Source of the DNA: Parabacteroides goldsteinii
GTDB lineage: Bacteria > Bacteroidota > Bacteroidia > Bacteroidales > Tannerellaceae
Direction: 5' to 3'
Length of the DNA stretch: 64,000 nucleotides
NCBI RefSeq assembly: GCF_015550595.1
Contig: NZ_JADNBB010000002.1
Span: 124,001-188,000 of the forward strand
The first letter of the stretch is position 1. Each line of letters opens with the position of its first letter. Shown piece after piece: positions 51,121 through 61,071 of the stretch. Under the pieces are notes generated by a model. It worked only from the letters and a program-made list of their open reading frames with translations. It was not told the DNA's origin and did no database searches. Both the position numbers and the translations under genes were made by a program.

Positions 51121-54120
51121 TTATTGCTTTAGTTTACCTAATCTATCTTCTATCATGCCGGCAATTTCGTCGTCACCTTTATAGTTATTCTTCAGGTTGT
51201 TCAAATAAGCACGAGCCTGAAGGTCGTCTCCCTGGCGGATATAAATATCAGCCCACAGGATAAAGCCACGTGCCAACCAGTACTGGTGAGGTGTACCGTT
51301 CTTGGCAAAATCTTCCAGAACCTTTTCGGCATTCTTATCGTCTTTGGTATCGTAGAAGTATTGAGCCAACAGATATTTGGCTTCGGCTCCGTGAACCGTA
51401 CGGGTATCTTTACTAAGAACCTTCAGGTCTTCCAGCGCTTTCGCCGGCTGCTTATGGTCGATATAAGCCTTAGCGCGGATATAGCGGGCTTCGGCTTCTA
51501 CCTCAGGAGACAGTTTCGGATCTTTCAGCAATTCGTTGGCAGCGAGTTGTGCTTCTTCCTGTTGTCCGGTCTGTAAAGCGCAACGCATGATACCCAAGCG
51601 GGCTGCTTGTTTGTTTTCCGGATTTTCTGCGATTACCTGTAAGCGTTTGAAGGTTTCCAGTGCCGAAGCGAAATCCTGGGTGAGATATTGCATTTCTGCT
51701 GTACGTGCCACCGACTCTTCAAGGAATTTAGTATCGCCGTTATCGATAACCGATTTGAAGCGTTGCAGGGCTTCATCATATTCTTTCTTTGTAAAAGCAA
51801 TGCTTCCCAGGTAATAATTGGCATTCGAACTGAATGCTCCTTCCGGGAATGTCTGCAGATAATTGATCAGGCTGCGACGTGCTTCTTCGTTATTACCCCG
51901 GTTGAATAGTTTCTCGGCAGCAATATAAGTCAGTGAATCCTGTTCTCCCACTTCCAGACGAACGTTGCCGCCTATCGAATTTACATAGTTGGCATAAGCA
52001 TTGATATCGTTCAAGTCGATGTAAACAGACTTTAAGTCTTGCAGAGCTACTCTTGCTTCTTCGCTTCCCGGATAGTTGCTGATCACCTTTTTATAGGCTT
52101 CGGCTGCTTTCTCCGGCTGGTTGTCGTTGAAGTAAAGCAGACCTAGCTGGATGCCGGCTTTACGTGCCAGGCTGCTTTGCGGGAATCGCTGAACTAATGA
52201 CTCGAAAGCCTGGGCGGCCTGCGAACTGTTATCCAGTAATACATAGGAACGTCCTTTTTCGAAAAGGGCATCGTCTACATATTGTGATTCAGGATAGTCG
52301 CGGATCAGGCGGTCCATCATATTGATCTTCCCTTTATAATCTTTCTGCAATCCCAACAGGAATCCTTTCTGGTAAACTGAATAGTCTCCGGCAGAAGGTT
52401 GTAGTTGTGCAGCGCGAGAATAGTTTTCTTCGGCTTGTGCAAACTGGCGGTTCTGATACTGACAGTCGCCGATACGGTTGTAGGCATCTGCCAAGGCCGG
52501 AGCATTTTGGTTACCTTCAAGGTCGACATACTGGCGGAAGCGATTTTGTGCCTCTCCGTATTCTTTCAGTTTAAAGTAGCAGTATCCCAGATTATAATGA
52601 GCCAGTGCGTACATGTCAGTATTGCGTTGGCGGGTATTGTTCAGGTAGGTGCGGTAATCGGAAATCGCTTTCTGGTATTCTCCGAGTCGGTAATAAGACT
52701 CTCCACGCCAGAAGTAAGCATCGTTACGTGACTCCATGTTATAAGAGCCCAGATTGATAGCCTGGCCGAACAGGTCGACCGCTTCATCCAGCTTCATATT
52801 GGTAAATGCCTGTGTACCGAGCTGGAACAGGATATCCTGTTTAGCTTCCAATATCTTTGTACTCGGACGGTTGATCTTGTTGATCGAACTGAGGGCGGCC
52901 TGATAGTTCTTTGTTGTCAGATAGACTTCCACCAGATAATCGTTAACCTTATCGGCATATTGGGAATTAGGGAAGTCATTCAGGAAATCTTCGAAGATGG
53001 TAACCGACTCGCCGAATCCGGTAAAGGCCGTTTCGTGGATCAGGAGAGCGTAGTTAAACATGGCCGTTTCCTTTATTTGTTTGTCGAACGAAGAGGTTGC
53101 TGCCGCTTCGAATGCCATGCGGGCATTGTTCTTGTCGTTCAGCTTCAGATAGCTTTGTCCGAGATAGAGGTAAGCATTCTGTGAAAGTGCGTCGTCTTCA
53201 CGAACGGTCTGCGACAGGGCATTGACAGCACTGTTATAGTTACCTTTATTATAATAGCAAACTCCGAGGATATACAGGTCACCTCTTAGCGGACTGTCGG
53301 TAGACGATACGTATTTGCTTAGCATATTGATCGCCTTGTCCTGATTACCCAGGTGATAATAGGAATTACCTAAGACACGGTATATTTCGCTATTATTTTT
53401 ACTGTTAGGGTAGGAGGATAGGAGTTCTTCTCCTTCGCTGATAACCTTTTCGTATTTATTTTGTATAAAATAGATCTGTGTGATGTAATATAACGATTGT
53501 TCGCGGTAGTCCGGCATCTCTTTCAAACGACTGAATTCTACTAGTGCGTTATTATATTTGCCGGTAGCGTAATCGATATAGGCTACATAATAAGTAGCTG
53601 CTTCACGATACTGTGTTCCGATCTGTTGGATACGTGCAAAATATCCGCGTGCCTTATCCATTTCTCCTGTTTGTAACAGAGAGTAGGCCAGACGGAAGCT
53701 GTAAGTCTCCTGTTGTTCCGGACTAAGCATGTCGATATTCGACTCGTTGAACCAGAAAATAGCTTTCTGATATTCGCCACGTCCGAAATGAACCGAACCG
53801 ATCAGGAAGTTTACCTCATCACTGTGGCGTGAAGCCGGATAGTTTTCCAGGTAATCTTTCAATAGTTGGTCGGCATTGGGTCGTCCTTGCTCATAAGCCG
53901 CATATACGATCATATAGTTGGCTTCCTGGATCAGATCGGCATCTTTCGAGTGCTGTTTGTAAGCTTCCAGCTTATCGATACAACCCGGATAATTCTTTAA
54001 ACTAAACAATTCTTTACCTTCTATGAACAAACGGTCCGGTGCCTCAAACTGGTACGACCGTTGCCCGCTAGCCACATGACTTCCTACCACCAGGCACAGT
54101 GGAATAAGTATTCTTTTCAT
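51121..54120 (-). CDS. Large periplasmic TPR-repeat protein
   Basis: 999 aa from ATG 54120 (MKRILIPLCLVVGSHVASGQ), with a signal peptide. Almost the whole length is tetratricopeptide repeats, e.g. EIYRVLGNSYYHLGNQDKAI, AYFWRGESYYRLGEYQKAI, HYNLGYCYFKLKEYGEAQ, AYNRIGDCQYQNRQFAQAEE. About 25 repeats would form a superhelix for protein binding. It is in an operon with an outer-membrane barrel gene, so the pair probably forms an envelope complex. No specific function can be named. Confidence 0.85.
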   Translation of the reverse strand: MKRILIPLCLVVGSHVASGQRSYQFEAPDRLFIEGKELFSLKNYPGCIDKLEAYKQHSKDADLIQEANYMIVYAAYEQGRPNADQLLKDYLENYPASRHSDEVNFLIGSVHFGRGEYQKAIFWFNESNIDMLSPEQQETYSFRLAYSLLQTGEMDKARGYFARIQQIGTQYREAATYYVAYIDYATGKYNNALVEFSRLKEMPDYREQSLYYITQIYFIQNKYEKVISEGEELLSSYPNSKNNSEIYRVLGNSYYHLGNQDKAINMLSKYVSSTDSPLRGDLYILGVCYYNKGNYNSAVNALSQTVREDDALSQNAYLYLGQSYLKLNDKNNARMAFEAAATSSFDKQIKETAMFNYALLIHETAFTGFGESVTIFEDFLNDFPNSQYADKVNDYLVEVYLTTKNYQAALSSINKINRPSTKILEAKQDILFQLGTQAFTNMKLDEAVDLFGQAINLGSYNMESRNDAYFWRGESYYRLGEYQKAISDYRTYLNNTRQRNTDMYALAHYNLGYCYFKLKEYGEAQNRFRQYVDLEGNQNAPALADAYNRIGDCQYQNRQFAQAEENYSRAAQLQPSAGDYSVYQKGFLLGLQKDYKGKINMMDRLIRDYPESQYVDDALFEKGRSYVLLDNSSQAAQAFESLVQRFPQSSLARKAGIQLGLLYFNDNQPEKAAEAYKKVISNYPGSEEARVALQDLKSVYIDLNDINAYANYVNSIGGNVRLEVGEQDSLTYIAAEKLFNRGNNEEARRSLINYLQTFPEGAFSSNANYYLGSIAFTKKEYDEALQRFKSVIDNGDTKFLEESVARTAEMQYLTQDFASALETFKRLQVIAENPENKQAARLGIMRCALQTGQQEEAQLAANELLKDPKLSPEVEAEARYIRAKAYIDHKQPAKALEDLKVLSKDTRTVHGAEAKYLLAQYFYDTKDDKNAEKVLEDFAKNGTPHQYWLARGFILWADIYIRQGDDLQARAYLNNLKNNYKGDDEIAGMIEDRLGKLKQ

Positions 54121-54174
54121 CACTCCTTCGCTTTAATGTACAGATATTAAACAGTCTCTGTTAGTTCTAAGTTG

Positions 54175-54182
54175 CAAATATA
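54175..54182 (-). promoter_or_regulatory. -7 box for the TPR operon
   Basis: TATATTTG on the minus strand, 54 nt before ATG 54120. Confidence 0.5.
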
Positions 54183-54332
54183 AAGAATAACATACAAATG
54201 CTAAGTAAGTTATTAACAAAAAGAATTAATATTTGGAATCATAAACAAACGTGTCAAAACAAAAAGTGATGGTATCGGTCATGGTTTCGTTTAAAAATGT
54301 CTTATATTTACACTCTCTTCATACAGCAAAAG

Positions 54333-54920
54333 ATGGGTGGATCGGAAGACATAAAAGAATTAAGCAGGTTGTTGGAAAGCTATAAAGGCCGTTTTATCAG
54401 CTTTGCAAATTCCTATGTGCAGGAATTTTCCGTAGCGGAAGATTTCACGATGGAGGCTTTTATGGATTATTGGGAAATGCGGGAAATGCTGCAGCCTGAT
54501 TCGAATGTGCCGGCCTATATCCTGACTTTGATTAAGCACAAATGTCTGAATCACTTGAAAAGAAGACAATTGCAGGAAGATGTCTCTCAAAGGTTACGAG
54601 CGGTTGCCGAATGGGAGCTGAATCTGCAAATATCCTCTTTGGAAGTCTGCGAACCCACAGAGCTTTTCACTACAGAAATAAAAGAGATAGTAAACCGAAC
54701 CCTTCAGCAATTACCCGAACAGACACGGCGTGTTTTCCTGATGAGCCGTTTTGAGAATAAAACCCGTAAAGAGATTGCCGACGAATTGAATATGACTTCG
54801 AAAGGCGTAGAATACCATATAGCCAAAGCTCTGGCTGCCCTTCGTGTGAATTTGAAAGACTATTATACGATCCTTCCCTTTTTATTTTATAATCTGAAAT
54901 TTTTAACTTTTTTAAACTAG
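54333..54920 (+). CDS. ECF RNA polymerase sigma factor of the fucose locus
   Basis: 195 aa from ATG 54333 (MGGSEDIKELSRLLESYKGR). The frame also allows an ATG at 54297, but a TATATTTA box at 54304-54311 lies inside that extension, so the shorter start is preferred. Sigma2 region: FANSYVQEFSVAEDFTMEAFMDYWE and ALIKH-like LTLIKHKCLNHLKRRQ. Sigma4: LPEQTRRVFLMSRFENKTRK, then a helix-turn-helix EIADELNMTSKGVEYHIAKAL. It is paired with a FecR-type anti-sigma factor 43 nt downstream. It should turn on the SusC/SusD operon when the receptor is occupied. Confidence 0.9.
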   Translation: MGGSEDIKELSRLLESYKGRFISFANSYVQEFSVAEDFTMEAFMDYWEMREMLQPDSNVPAYILTLIKHKCLNHLKRRQLQEDVSQRLRAVAEWELNLQISSLEVCEPTELFTTEIKEIVNRTLQQLPEQTRRVFLMSRFENKTRKEIADELNMTSKGVEYHIAKALAALRVNLKDYYTILPFLFYNLKFLTFLN

Positions 54921-54963
54921 GCGCTTGCTTCTCCCGATTTCTATATATACAGAAGATAGAAAT

Positions 54964-55905
54964 ATGGAGAAAGAATTACTATATAAGTTTTTTGCAGGAA
55001 CTGCTACACTGGAAGAAAAAGAGTGCATTATGCGTTGGATACAAGTATCTCCGGATAATAAAGCAACTTTTCTGAAAGAAAGGAAATTGTATAATGCGAT
55101 GCTGTTGAATGCTGAACCGGAGAATACATCGGTTGCCGGGAACAAAAAACAACATTGGTTGCATTCAGGTTTCATGAAATTCCTGCGGATAGCGGCAATG
55201 ATCGTCATCGCTTTCGGATTAGGGTATTTCGCTCAGGACAGAGACGACAAGGGACAGGTAGCTATGCAGACTATAGCCGTTCCTGCCGGCCAATGCGTCA
55301 ATATCACGTTGCCTGACGGCAGTAACATCTGGCTGAATGCGCAGACAACTATACAATATCCGGTTTCGTTCAACAAACATGAACGTAAGATCAAGCTGGA
55401 TGGCGAAGCTTACTTTGAAGTGGCGAAAGATAAGAAACGGCCTTTTATCGTCAATACAAAAGAATGTAGTGTGGAGGTCTTGGGAACGAAATTCAATGTG
55501 GATGCCTATTCCAGCCGGGATAAATTTGAAACGGTGCTGATGGAAGGAAGCGTCAAGGTATCCATGCATAATAGTCCTTCGGAAACAATTTCACTAAAAC
55601 CCAATAATAAGGTGTATCGTTCGAATGGTAAACTGTTGACACAGAAAATTGATAATTATGAAAGATACCGCTGGAAAGAAGGGTTGATCTGCTTCCAGGA
55701 TGAACCGTTCAGACTGGTGATGGAAGACTTTGAGAAATTCTATGGGGTGAAGATAATTGTGAACAACCAGAAAGTGACAAAGTATTTGTACACAGGGAAA
55801 TTTAAGCAAACAGATGGTATTGACTATGCGCTTAGCCTGCTGCAAAAAAATATCCACTTTGCCTATCAGCGTGACCGCGAAAATCATGTGGTGTATATTA
55901 ATTAA
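54964..55905 (+). CDS. FecR-type anti-sigma factor with DUF4974
   Basis: 313 aa from ATG 54964 (MEKELLYKFFAGTATLEEKE); upstream in-frame starts overlap the sigma gene region. The cytoplasmic N-terminus (~1-75) should hold the sigma factor. One membrane helix follows (~75-95, FLRIAAMIVIAFGLGYFAQD), then the periplasmic FecR domain (VPAGQCVNITLPDGSNIWL, GEAYFEVAKDKKRPFIV) and a C-terminal DUF4974 fold (~240-313). It receives the signal from the STN domain of the SusC-like receptor and releases the sigma factor. Confidence 0.92.
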   Translation: MEKELLYKFFAGTATLEEKECIMRWIQVSPDNKATFLKERKLYNAMLLNAEPENTSVAGNKKQHWLHSGFMKFLRIAAMIVIAFGLGYFAQDRDDKGQVAMQTIAVPAGQCVNITLPDGSNIWLNAQTTIQYPVSFNKHERKIKLDGEAYFEVAKDKKRPFIVNTKECSVEVLGTKFNVDAYSSRDKFETVLMEGSVKVSMHNSPSETISLKPNNKVYRSNGKLLTQKIDNYERYRWKEGLICFQDEPFRLVMEDFEKFYGVKIIVNNQKVTKYLYTGKFKQTDGIDYALSLLQKNIHFAYQRDRENHVVYIN

Positions 55906-55973
55906 ATAAAATAATAACCTTTTTAAATCTGACTGCCTATGGTATAGTAAAAAATGTTTTTGTTAACGAAAAA

Positions 55974-56001
55974 GCCGGTTGATGGTGACGCATCAACCGG
56001 C
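55974..56001 (+). promoter_or_regulatory. Leader hairpin before the SusC gene
   Basis: GCCGGTTGATG / CATCAACCGGC, 11 perfect pairs with a small loop, 54 nt before the ATG. No T-run follows, so it may be a leader structure or a processing or attenuation site rather than a terminator. A related hairpin (GCCGGTT/AACCGGC) precedes the fucosidase gene. Confidence 0.6.
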
Positions 56002-56054
56002 AGGAATCTCAATCACAATTAATTAAATTGTATTATTTTGAAACACACAAATGT

Positions 56055-59000
56055 ATGAAAAAAAATACTTTACAGGGACATTATTGCCTAAAAAGTCCCA
56101 ACCTTAAACAACTCTTTAGAATTATGCGAATAACTACATTCTTGTTATTGGTCTGTATCTTTTGTTCGTTTGCCTCTACTTCCCATTCACAAAATATGCG
56201 GGTGAGCATAAGTAAATCAAGCACACAGTTAAACAAAATTTTCTCTGAAATAGAGAAACAGACGGAGTATCTGTTTGTTTATAACAACCAGATAGATGTG
56301 AATCGAAAAGTTTCTGTTAATGTAAAGGAGAAACAAGTTGTCCAGGTATTGGATGAGTTGTTCCGCGATACCAATATCGAGTATATGATCCAGGGTAATC
56401 ATATCGTTTTGTCCTCCAAAGAAAATAAACAGGAGACACAGCAGCAGTCGAGACGTCAGATCTCCGGAGTTGTTGTAGATGATAATGGTGATCCGGTTAT
56501 CGGAGCCAATGTGCTGGTAAAAGGAACAACGACCGGGAATATAACGGATGTGGATGGTAAATTCTCTTTCGAAGTGCCGGATAATGCCGTGCTGGAAGTA
56601 TCCTATATTGGTTATTTGACGCAGGAAGTTAGTACAAAGAATAAATCGATTCTGAAGATTATTTTGTATGAAGACACTCAGAATCTGGAAGAGGTCGTGA
56701 TTGTAGGTTACGGTACGATGAAGAAAAGTGACCTGACAGGTGCTTCCGGTTCTGTAAAAGAAGATGCGTTGGCACAACGGACAGTTACTTCTTTCGGACA
56801 GGCTTTGTCGGGACGCGTATCCGGTGTGAATATCTCGACTAATTCAGGTCGTCCGGGCGGACGCGCTTCCATCCGTATCCGTGGTAACTCTTCTATCAGT
56901 GTAACGAATGATCCTCTTTATGTGGTGGACGGTGTGATCCTGAATGTAAGTACATTGACCAACGGAACATCTCCGATCGACTATCTGAACCCGAACGATA
57001 TCAAGTCGGTGGAGGTATTGAAAGATGCGTCGGCAACAGCCATCTACGGTGCCCGCGGTGCGAATGGTGTTATTTTGGTTACAACCAAGAAAGGTGAAGG
57101 TGTGGGTACAAGTATTCGTTACGATACCGACTTCGGTATAGGTGTTCTTCCTAAAAAACTGGATGTACTGAATGCTGCCGAGTTCCTGCAACTGGAAGAT
57201 CTGGCCTATGCGAATGCTCAGAAGTTCGATCCGGAAGGATGGCAGAATGGAAACTATAAAGATCCGAAACTGAAAAGAACTGACTCTCGGTTGTTCGACT
57301 CTAATGGCCAACCGTTGTACGATACAGATTGGCAGGATGAAACCATCCGTAATGCTTTTTCGCAGACACACCAGATATCCGTGTCCAATACAAAAGGTGG
57401 CGACAGTTACGGGTTGTCTGTCGGATTCAGAGGCGAGGATGGTCTGATCATCGAATCTTACCTGAAACGTTATTCCGCCCGTTTCTTTATGGATAGCGAG
57501 TTGACCAAATGGTTGAAAGTGGGAGGTAGCCTGAGCTATGCTTACCAGAAAGAACGCCAGACCGACTCAATGGGTGATGGCGGTATCACGGTAGGACGTC
57601 AGATCGTGGAGGCATTGCCTTTCCTGCCTGTCCGTTATGAGGACGGAACTTTTGCCGGAAACAACGATTATCCGGGGATGGAAGGCGGTAACAGTCCGGT
57701 GCAGGTTGCTAAAGATCGTAACTATACATTGGAAACACAGACTATGTTGGGTAATGTATATGCGAACATCACTATTCTTCCGGGACTGGAGTTCCGTTCC
57801 GTATTGGGAGCCAATATCATCAATCAGAAATCGAATTATTATGGAGGTCGTCAGTTGATCTGGATCTCTTCTCCGAACGGCAGTGCATCCATAAATAATA
57901 ACCGGAATAACTCCTGGCAGTTTGAAAATTATGTGACTTATCATAAAGATTTTGCCCGGGCACATTCATTTACCGGTATGGTCGGTTTATCCTGGCAGCA
58001 TGTGGATAACTCTTCGTCCACAGCATCGGCTACAGGTTTCGAAGATGATTTCTTCCAGTATAACAACCTGGGGATCGGAACTTCTCCTACGGCAGCATCG
58101 AGTGCCAATGCGTATGGTTTGAATTCTTATTTCGCCCGTGTCAATTATGGCTATAAGAGTAAATATTTATTGACGGCAACAGCCCGTTTGGACGGATCGT
58201 CTAAATTCGGCCAGTCAAACAGATATGCATTCTTCCCGTCTGTAGGTGCTGCGTGGCGTATCTCGGAAGAGAGCTTTATGAAACCGGCTACTGCTGTCTC
58301 TAATTTGAAGTTGAGAGCCAGCTACGGTTTGACAGGTAACTCGGAAACAGGTGCTTATGCTTCACAGGGTAGTTTGGGTAATTATACGACTGTTTTCGGC
58401 AGTTCGAAAGCATCCGGTATCGGTGTTTCCTCTTTGGCTAACCCTGACCTGAAATGGGAAAAGACTTCTCAGGTAAATGCCGGATTGGACATCGGTCTGT
58501 TCAACAACCGTGTAAATCTGGAAATGGATGTATATTATAAAAAGACGACAGATATGTTGCTGAGTGCTCCGGTACCGGCTTCCAGCGGTTTCACATCGAT
58601 TACGAAGAATGTCGGAAGTATGAGCAATAAAGGTTTCGAGTTTTCTATCAATACGGTAAATATTACCAATGAAAATTTCTCATGGGAAACGACGTTCAAT
58701 ATCTCATTCAATAAGAACAAGGTGCTGGCATTAAGTGAGGGAGACGATGATATTTATCCGGGACCGGATATTTTGTCTTCAAGCAATAACATCATCCGCG
58801 TTGGTGAACCGGTAGGTTCTTTCTACGGTTACAAACGTCTGGGAACCTGGGGTACGGATGAAGCGGAAGAAGCAGCCAAATATAACTTGCGTCCGGGTGA
58901 CCTGAAACTTTGGGACCGTAACAATGACGGACAGATCAATGATATGGACCGTCTGATCATCGGTAAAGGTATTCCTGACGGTTACGGAACACTTTCCAAC

Positions 59001-59471
59001 TCATTCCGTTATAAGAACTTCGACTTGGTTGTCGATCTGCAGTATATGTTCGGCAACGATGTACTGGATATTTCCAAACACTCGGCAGAAGACCGTACCG
59101 GTATAGCAAACAGTTATAAGACGGTACTGAATGCATGGACTCCAGAAAACCAGAATACGATGATCGCACAGATCAGACCGACCGGTGCGGGATATACGAC
59201 GAACATCGATTCTCATTTCGTGGAAGACGGTTCGTTCCTGCGTGGAAAGAATCTGGTTTTGGGATATACTTTCCCGTCTGAATTGACAAAGAAGATCTCG
59301 ATCAAGTATCTGAGAGTATACGGTAGTGTTCAGAACTTCTTCCTGATCACTAAATATAACGGTTATGACCCGGAAGTGTCGGATGCGACACAGACGTTTG
59401 CTCAAGGTATCACCGTATTCGGTTATCCGAAACCGCGTACGTTTACGATTGGTCTGAATGTTAGTTTTTAA
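56055..59471 (+). CDS. SusC-like TonB-dependent receptor with STN signalling domain
   Basis: 1138 aa. The ATG at 56055 (MKKNTLQGHYCLKSPNLKQL) gives the usual long SusC leader ending near SHSQ. Domain order: STN/secretin-like (~50-115, FSEIEKQTEYLFVYNNQIDV), CarboxypepD-reg-like (~125-210, GVVVDDNGDPVIGANVLVKG), TonB box/plug (EEVVIVGYGTMKKSDLTGAS and GRASIRIRGNSSI), then a ~700-residue barrel ending in a terminal Phe (GLNVSF). It imports glycan fragments with its SusD partner 21 nt downstream. The STN domain implies transduction to the FecR/sigma pair upstream. Confidence 0.95.
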   Translation: MKKNTLQGHYCLKSPNLKQLFRIMRITTFLLLVCIFCSFASTSHSQNMRVSISKSSTQLNKIFSEIEKQTEYLFVYNNQIDVNRKVSVNVKEKQVVQVLDELFRDTNIEYMIQGNHIVLSSKENKQETQQQSRRQISGVVVDDNGDPVIGANVLVKGTTTGNITDVDGKFSFEVPDNAVLEVSYIGYLTQEVSTKNKSILKIILYEDTQNLEEVVIVGYGTMKKSDLTGASGSVKEDALAQRTVTSFGQALSGRVSGVNISTNSGRPGGRASIRIRGNSSISVTNDPLYVVDGVILNVSTLTNGTSPIDYLNPNDIKSVEVLKDASATAIYGARGANGVILVTTKKGEGVGTSIRYDTDFGIGVLPKKLDVLNAAEFLQLEDLAYANAQKFDPEGWQNGNYKDPKLKRTDSRLFDSNGQPLYDTDWQDETIRNAFSQTHQISVSNTKGGDSYGLSVGFRGEDGLIIESYLKRYSARFFMDSELTKWLKVGGSLSYAYQKERQTDSMGDGGITVGRQIVEALPFLPVRYEDGTFAGNNDYPGMEGGNSPVQVAKDRNYTLETQTMLGNVYANITILPGLEFRSVLGANIINQKSNYYGGRQLIWISSPNGSASINNNRNNSWQFENYVTYHKDFARAHSFTGMVGLSWQHVDNSSSTASATGFEDDFFQYNNLGIGTSPTAASSANAYGLNSYFARVNYGYKSKYLLTATARLDGSSKFGQSNRYAFFPSVGAAWRISEESFMKPATAVSNLKLRASYGLTGNSETGAYASQGSLGNYTTVFGSSKASGIGVSSLANPDLKWEKTSQVNAGLDIGLFNNRVNLEMDVYYKKTTDMLLSAPVPASSGFTSITKNVGSMSNKGFEFSINTVNITNENFSWETTFNISFNKNKVLALSEGDDDIYPGPDILSSSNNIIRVGEPVGSFYGYKRLGTWGTDEAEEAAKYNLRPGDLKLWDRNNDGQINDMDRLIIGKGIPDGYGTLSNSFRYKNFDLVVDLQYMFGNDVLDISKHSAEDRTGIANSYKTVLNAWTPENQNTMIAQIRPTGAGYTTNIDSHFVEDGSFLRGKNLVLGYTFPSELTKKISIKYLRVYGSVQNFFLITKYNGYDPEVSDATQTFAQGITVFGYPKPRTFTIGLNVSF

Positions 59472-59492
59472 CTCTTAATACTATTATTAAAT

Positions 59493-60983
59493 ATGAAGAC
59501 AAAATATGCTTTATTGATATTATCACTGGTGCTCGGTTGTAGTTGTACTGACTTTCTGGACGAATCGAATCCGTCTAACTTTACTCAGCAAAACTATTTT
59601 AAGACAGCGGAGCATGCGCGTAGCGTGGTTAATTCTATCTATGCAGATCTGCGGTATTCGGCAAACGGCGACTATGGTGGCAATCCGTATTTTATGACCG
59701 ATTTCCTGACCGGGCTGGCAGGAACGAAAGTAAGCCAGAACGTCAACATCAATAATATCCGTTTGGTCGTGAATAATTCGGACAACGAGTATAGTAAGAG
59801 TTGGTGGAACTATGCATACCGTGCTATTGCCAATGCAAACCTGGCAATCACTTACATACCGGGAATCGAGATGGATAAATCGATCAAAAGTAAATGTTTG
59901 GGCGAAGCCTATTTCCTTCGTGCCTATAATTATTTCAACCTGGTACGTTTGTTTGGTTCTGTTCCATTGGTATTGGTGCCGGTGGATGCTTCTTCCCCCG
60001 AATTGTATCCGCAACAGGCTTCTACGGAAGAAGTGTATAACTCGATCCTTTCGGACCTGAAACAGGCGGAAGAATCTGATCTGGGCTGGACGGATGAAAC
60101 CGGACGTGTGACAAAAGCGACAGTGAAATCTTTGCTGGCAAGCGTTTATCTGACAATGGCGGGATATCCGATGGAAAAAGGAAAGGAATATTATGCGCTG
60201 GCTGCATCCAAGGCAAAAGAGGTGATCGATAACGGTAGTTATAAACTTTTTTCTTCTTACAGCGACCTGCATAATATTGAAATGGAGAATAAAGGGGAGC
60301 ATCTGTTCATGATACAGTATCAGTCCGGTATCGTAGAGAATCCGTTCCAGAGCTTGCTTTTGCCTTATAATATGGACGTTTCTTATTATTCGACGGAAAC
60401 AGGTTCTGTATATGCACTGGATGAATTTATCAATACCTATGAAGAAGGGGATAAGCGTACTGAAGAAGGTGAGTTTTATTATACACAATTCACATCGAAT
60501 GCCAATCGTGAAGAAGTTGTGAAATTCGGCGGTTATTACATCTATAAGTTCTTCGATATGGATGCTCATTTGAATACGGCTAAGAGTAGTCTTAATTATC
60601 CGTTGCTTCGTTATGCCGATCTTCTGTTGATGTATGCGGAAGCTCAGAATGAAGCGGAGGGCAGTCCTTCGGCTGCTGCTTATGCTTGTGTCAATCAGAT
60701 CAGGCAACGTGCAAATCTGAAAGATTTGAGCGGATTATCGCAGGAAGATTTCCGTTATGCAGTCTGGAAAGAACGTTACCATGAACTGGCTTTCGAGAAT
60801 AAGATTTGGTTTGATATGGCACGTACCCGTAAGGTGTTGAATCTAGCGACCGGTAAGTTTGATGACTATGTCGGACATAAGTTTGCATATGGTCCTACAT
60901 TGAGTTCACGGGAATTATTGTTCCCGATCCCGACGAACGAGATCAAGAACAATAAGAACCTGAAACAGAACGACGGTTATTAA
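59493..60983 (+). CDS. SusD/RagB family surface glycan-binding lipoprotein
   Basis: 496 aa. Lipobox VLGCSC, Cys at ~16-18, then the classic SusD start DFLDESNPSNFTQQNYFKT. TPR-like helices follow (EAYFLRAYNYFNLVRLFGSV), and the C-terminal SusD domain includes LLRYADLLLMYAEAQNEAEG, RQRANLKDL, KERYHELAFENKIWFDMART. It caps the SusC barrel and captures ligand. Ligand type is inferred from the GH29 gene downstream. Confidence 0.94.
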   Translation: MKTKYALLILSLVLGCSCTDFLDESNPSNFTQQNYFKTAEHARSVVNSIYADLRYSANGDYGGNPYFMTDFLTGLAGTKVSQNVNINNIRLVVNNSDNEYSKSWWNYAYRAIANANLAITYIPGIEMDKSIKSKCLGEAYFLRAYNYFNLVRLFGSVPLVLVPVDASSPELYPQQASTEEVYNSILSDLKQAEESDLGWTDETGRVTKATVKSLLASVYLTMAGYPMEKGKEYYALAASKAKEVIDNGSYKLFSSYSDLHNIEMENKGEHLFMIQYQSGIVENPFQSLLLPYNMDVSYYSTETGSVYALDEFINTYEEGDKRTEEGEFYYTQFTSNANREEVVKFGGYYIYKFFDMDAHLNTAKSSLNYPLLRYADLLLMYAEAQNEAEGSPSAAAYACVNQIRQRANLKDLSGLSQEDFRYAVWKERYHELAFENKIWFDMARTRKVLNLATGKFDDYVGHKFAYGPTLSSRELLFPIPTNEIKNNKNLKQNDGY

Positions 60984-61014
60984 AAGAATGGTTATTTAAG
61001 TAGAATAAAAAAGG

Positions 61015-61048
61015 TATATTTGCCGGTTGACTTTTCAGAGGAACCGGC
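61015..61048 (+). promoter_or_regulatory. -7 box and leader hairpin for the fucosidase gene
   Basis: TATATTTG (61015-61022) followed at once by a hairpin GCCGGTT / AACCGGC (61022-61048), 24 nt before the ATG. The box suggests that the fucosidase can be expressed apart from the SusC/D operon. Confidence 0.5.
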
Positions 61049-61071
61049 AAATATTTTAATAAGGAACAGTT

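Noticed and set aside
59523-60707. 394-aa open frame on the minus strand
   Set aside because: Antisense to susD, low-complexity Ile/Arg/His-rich sequence, no family. Shadow frame.
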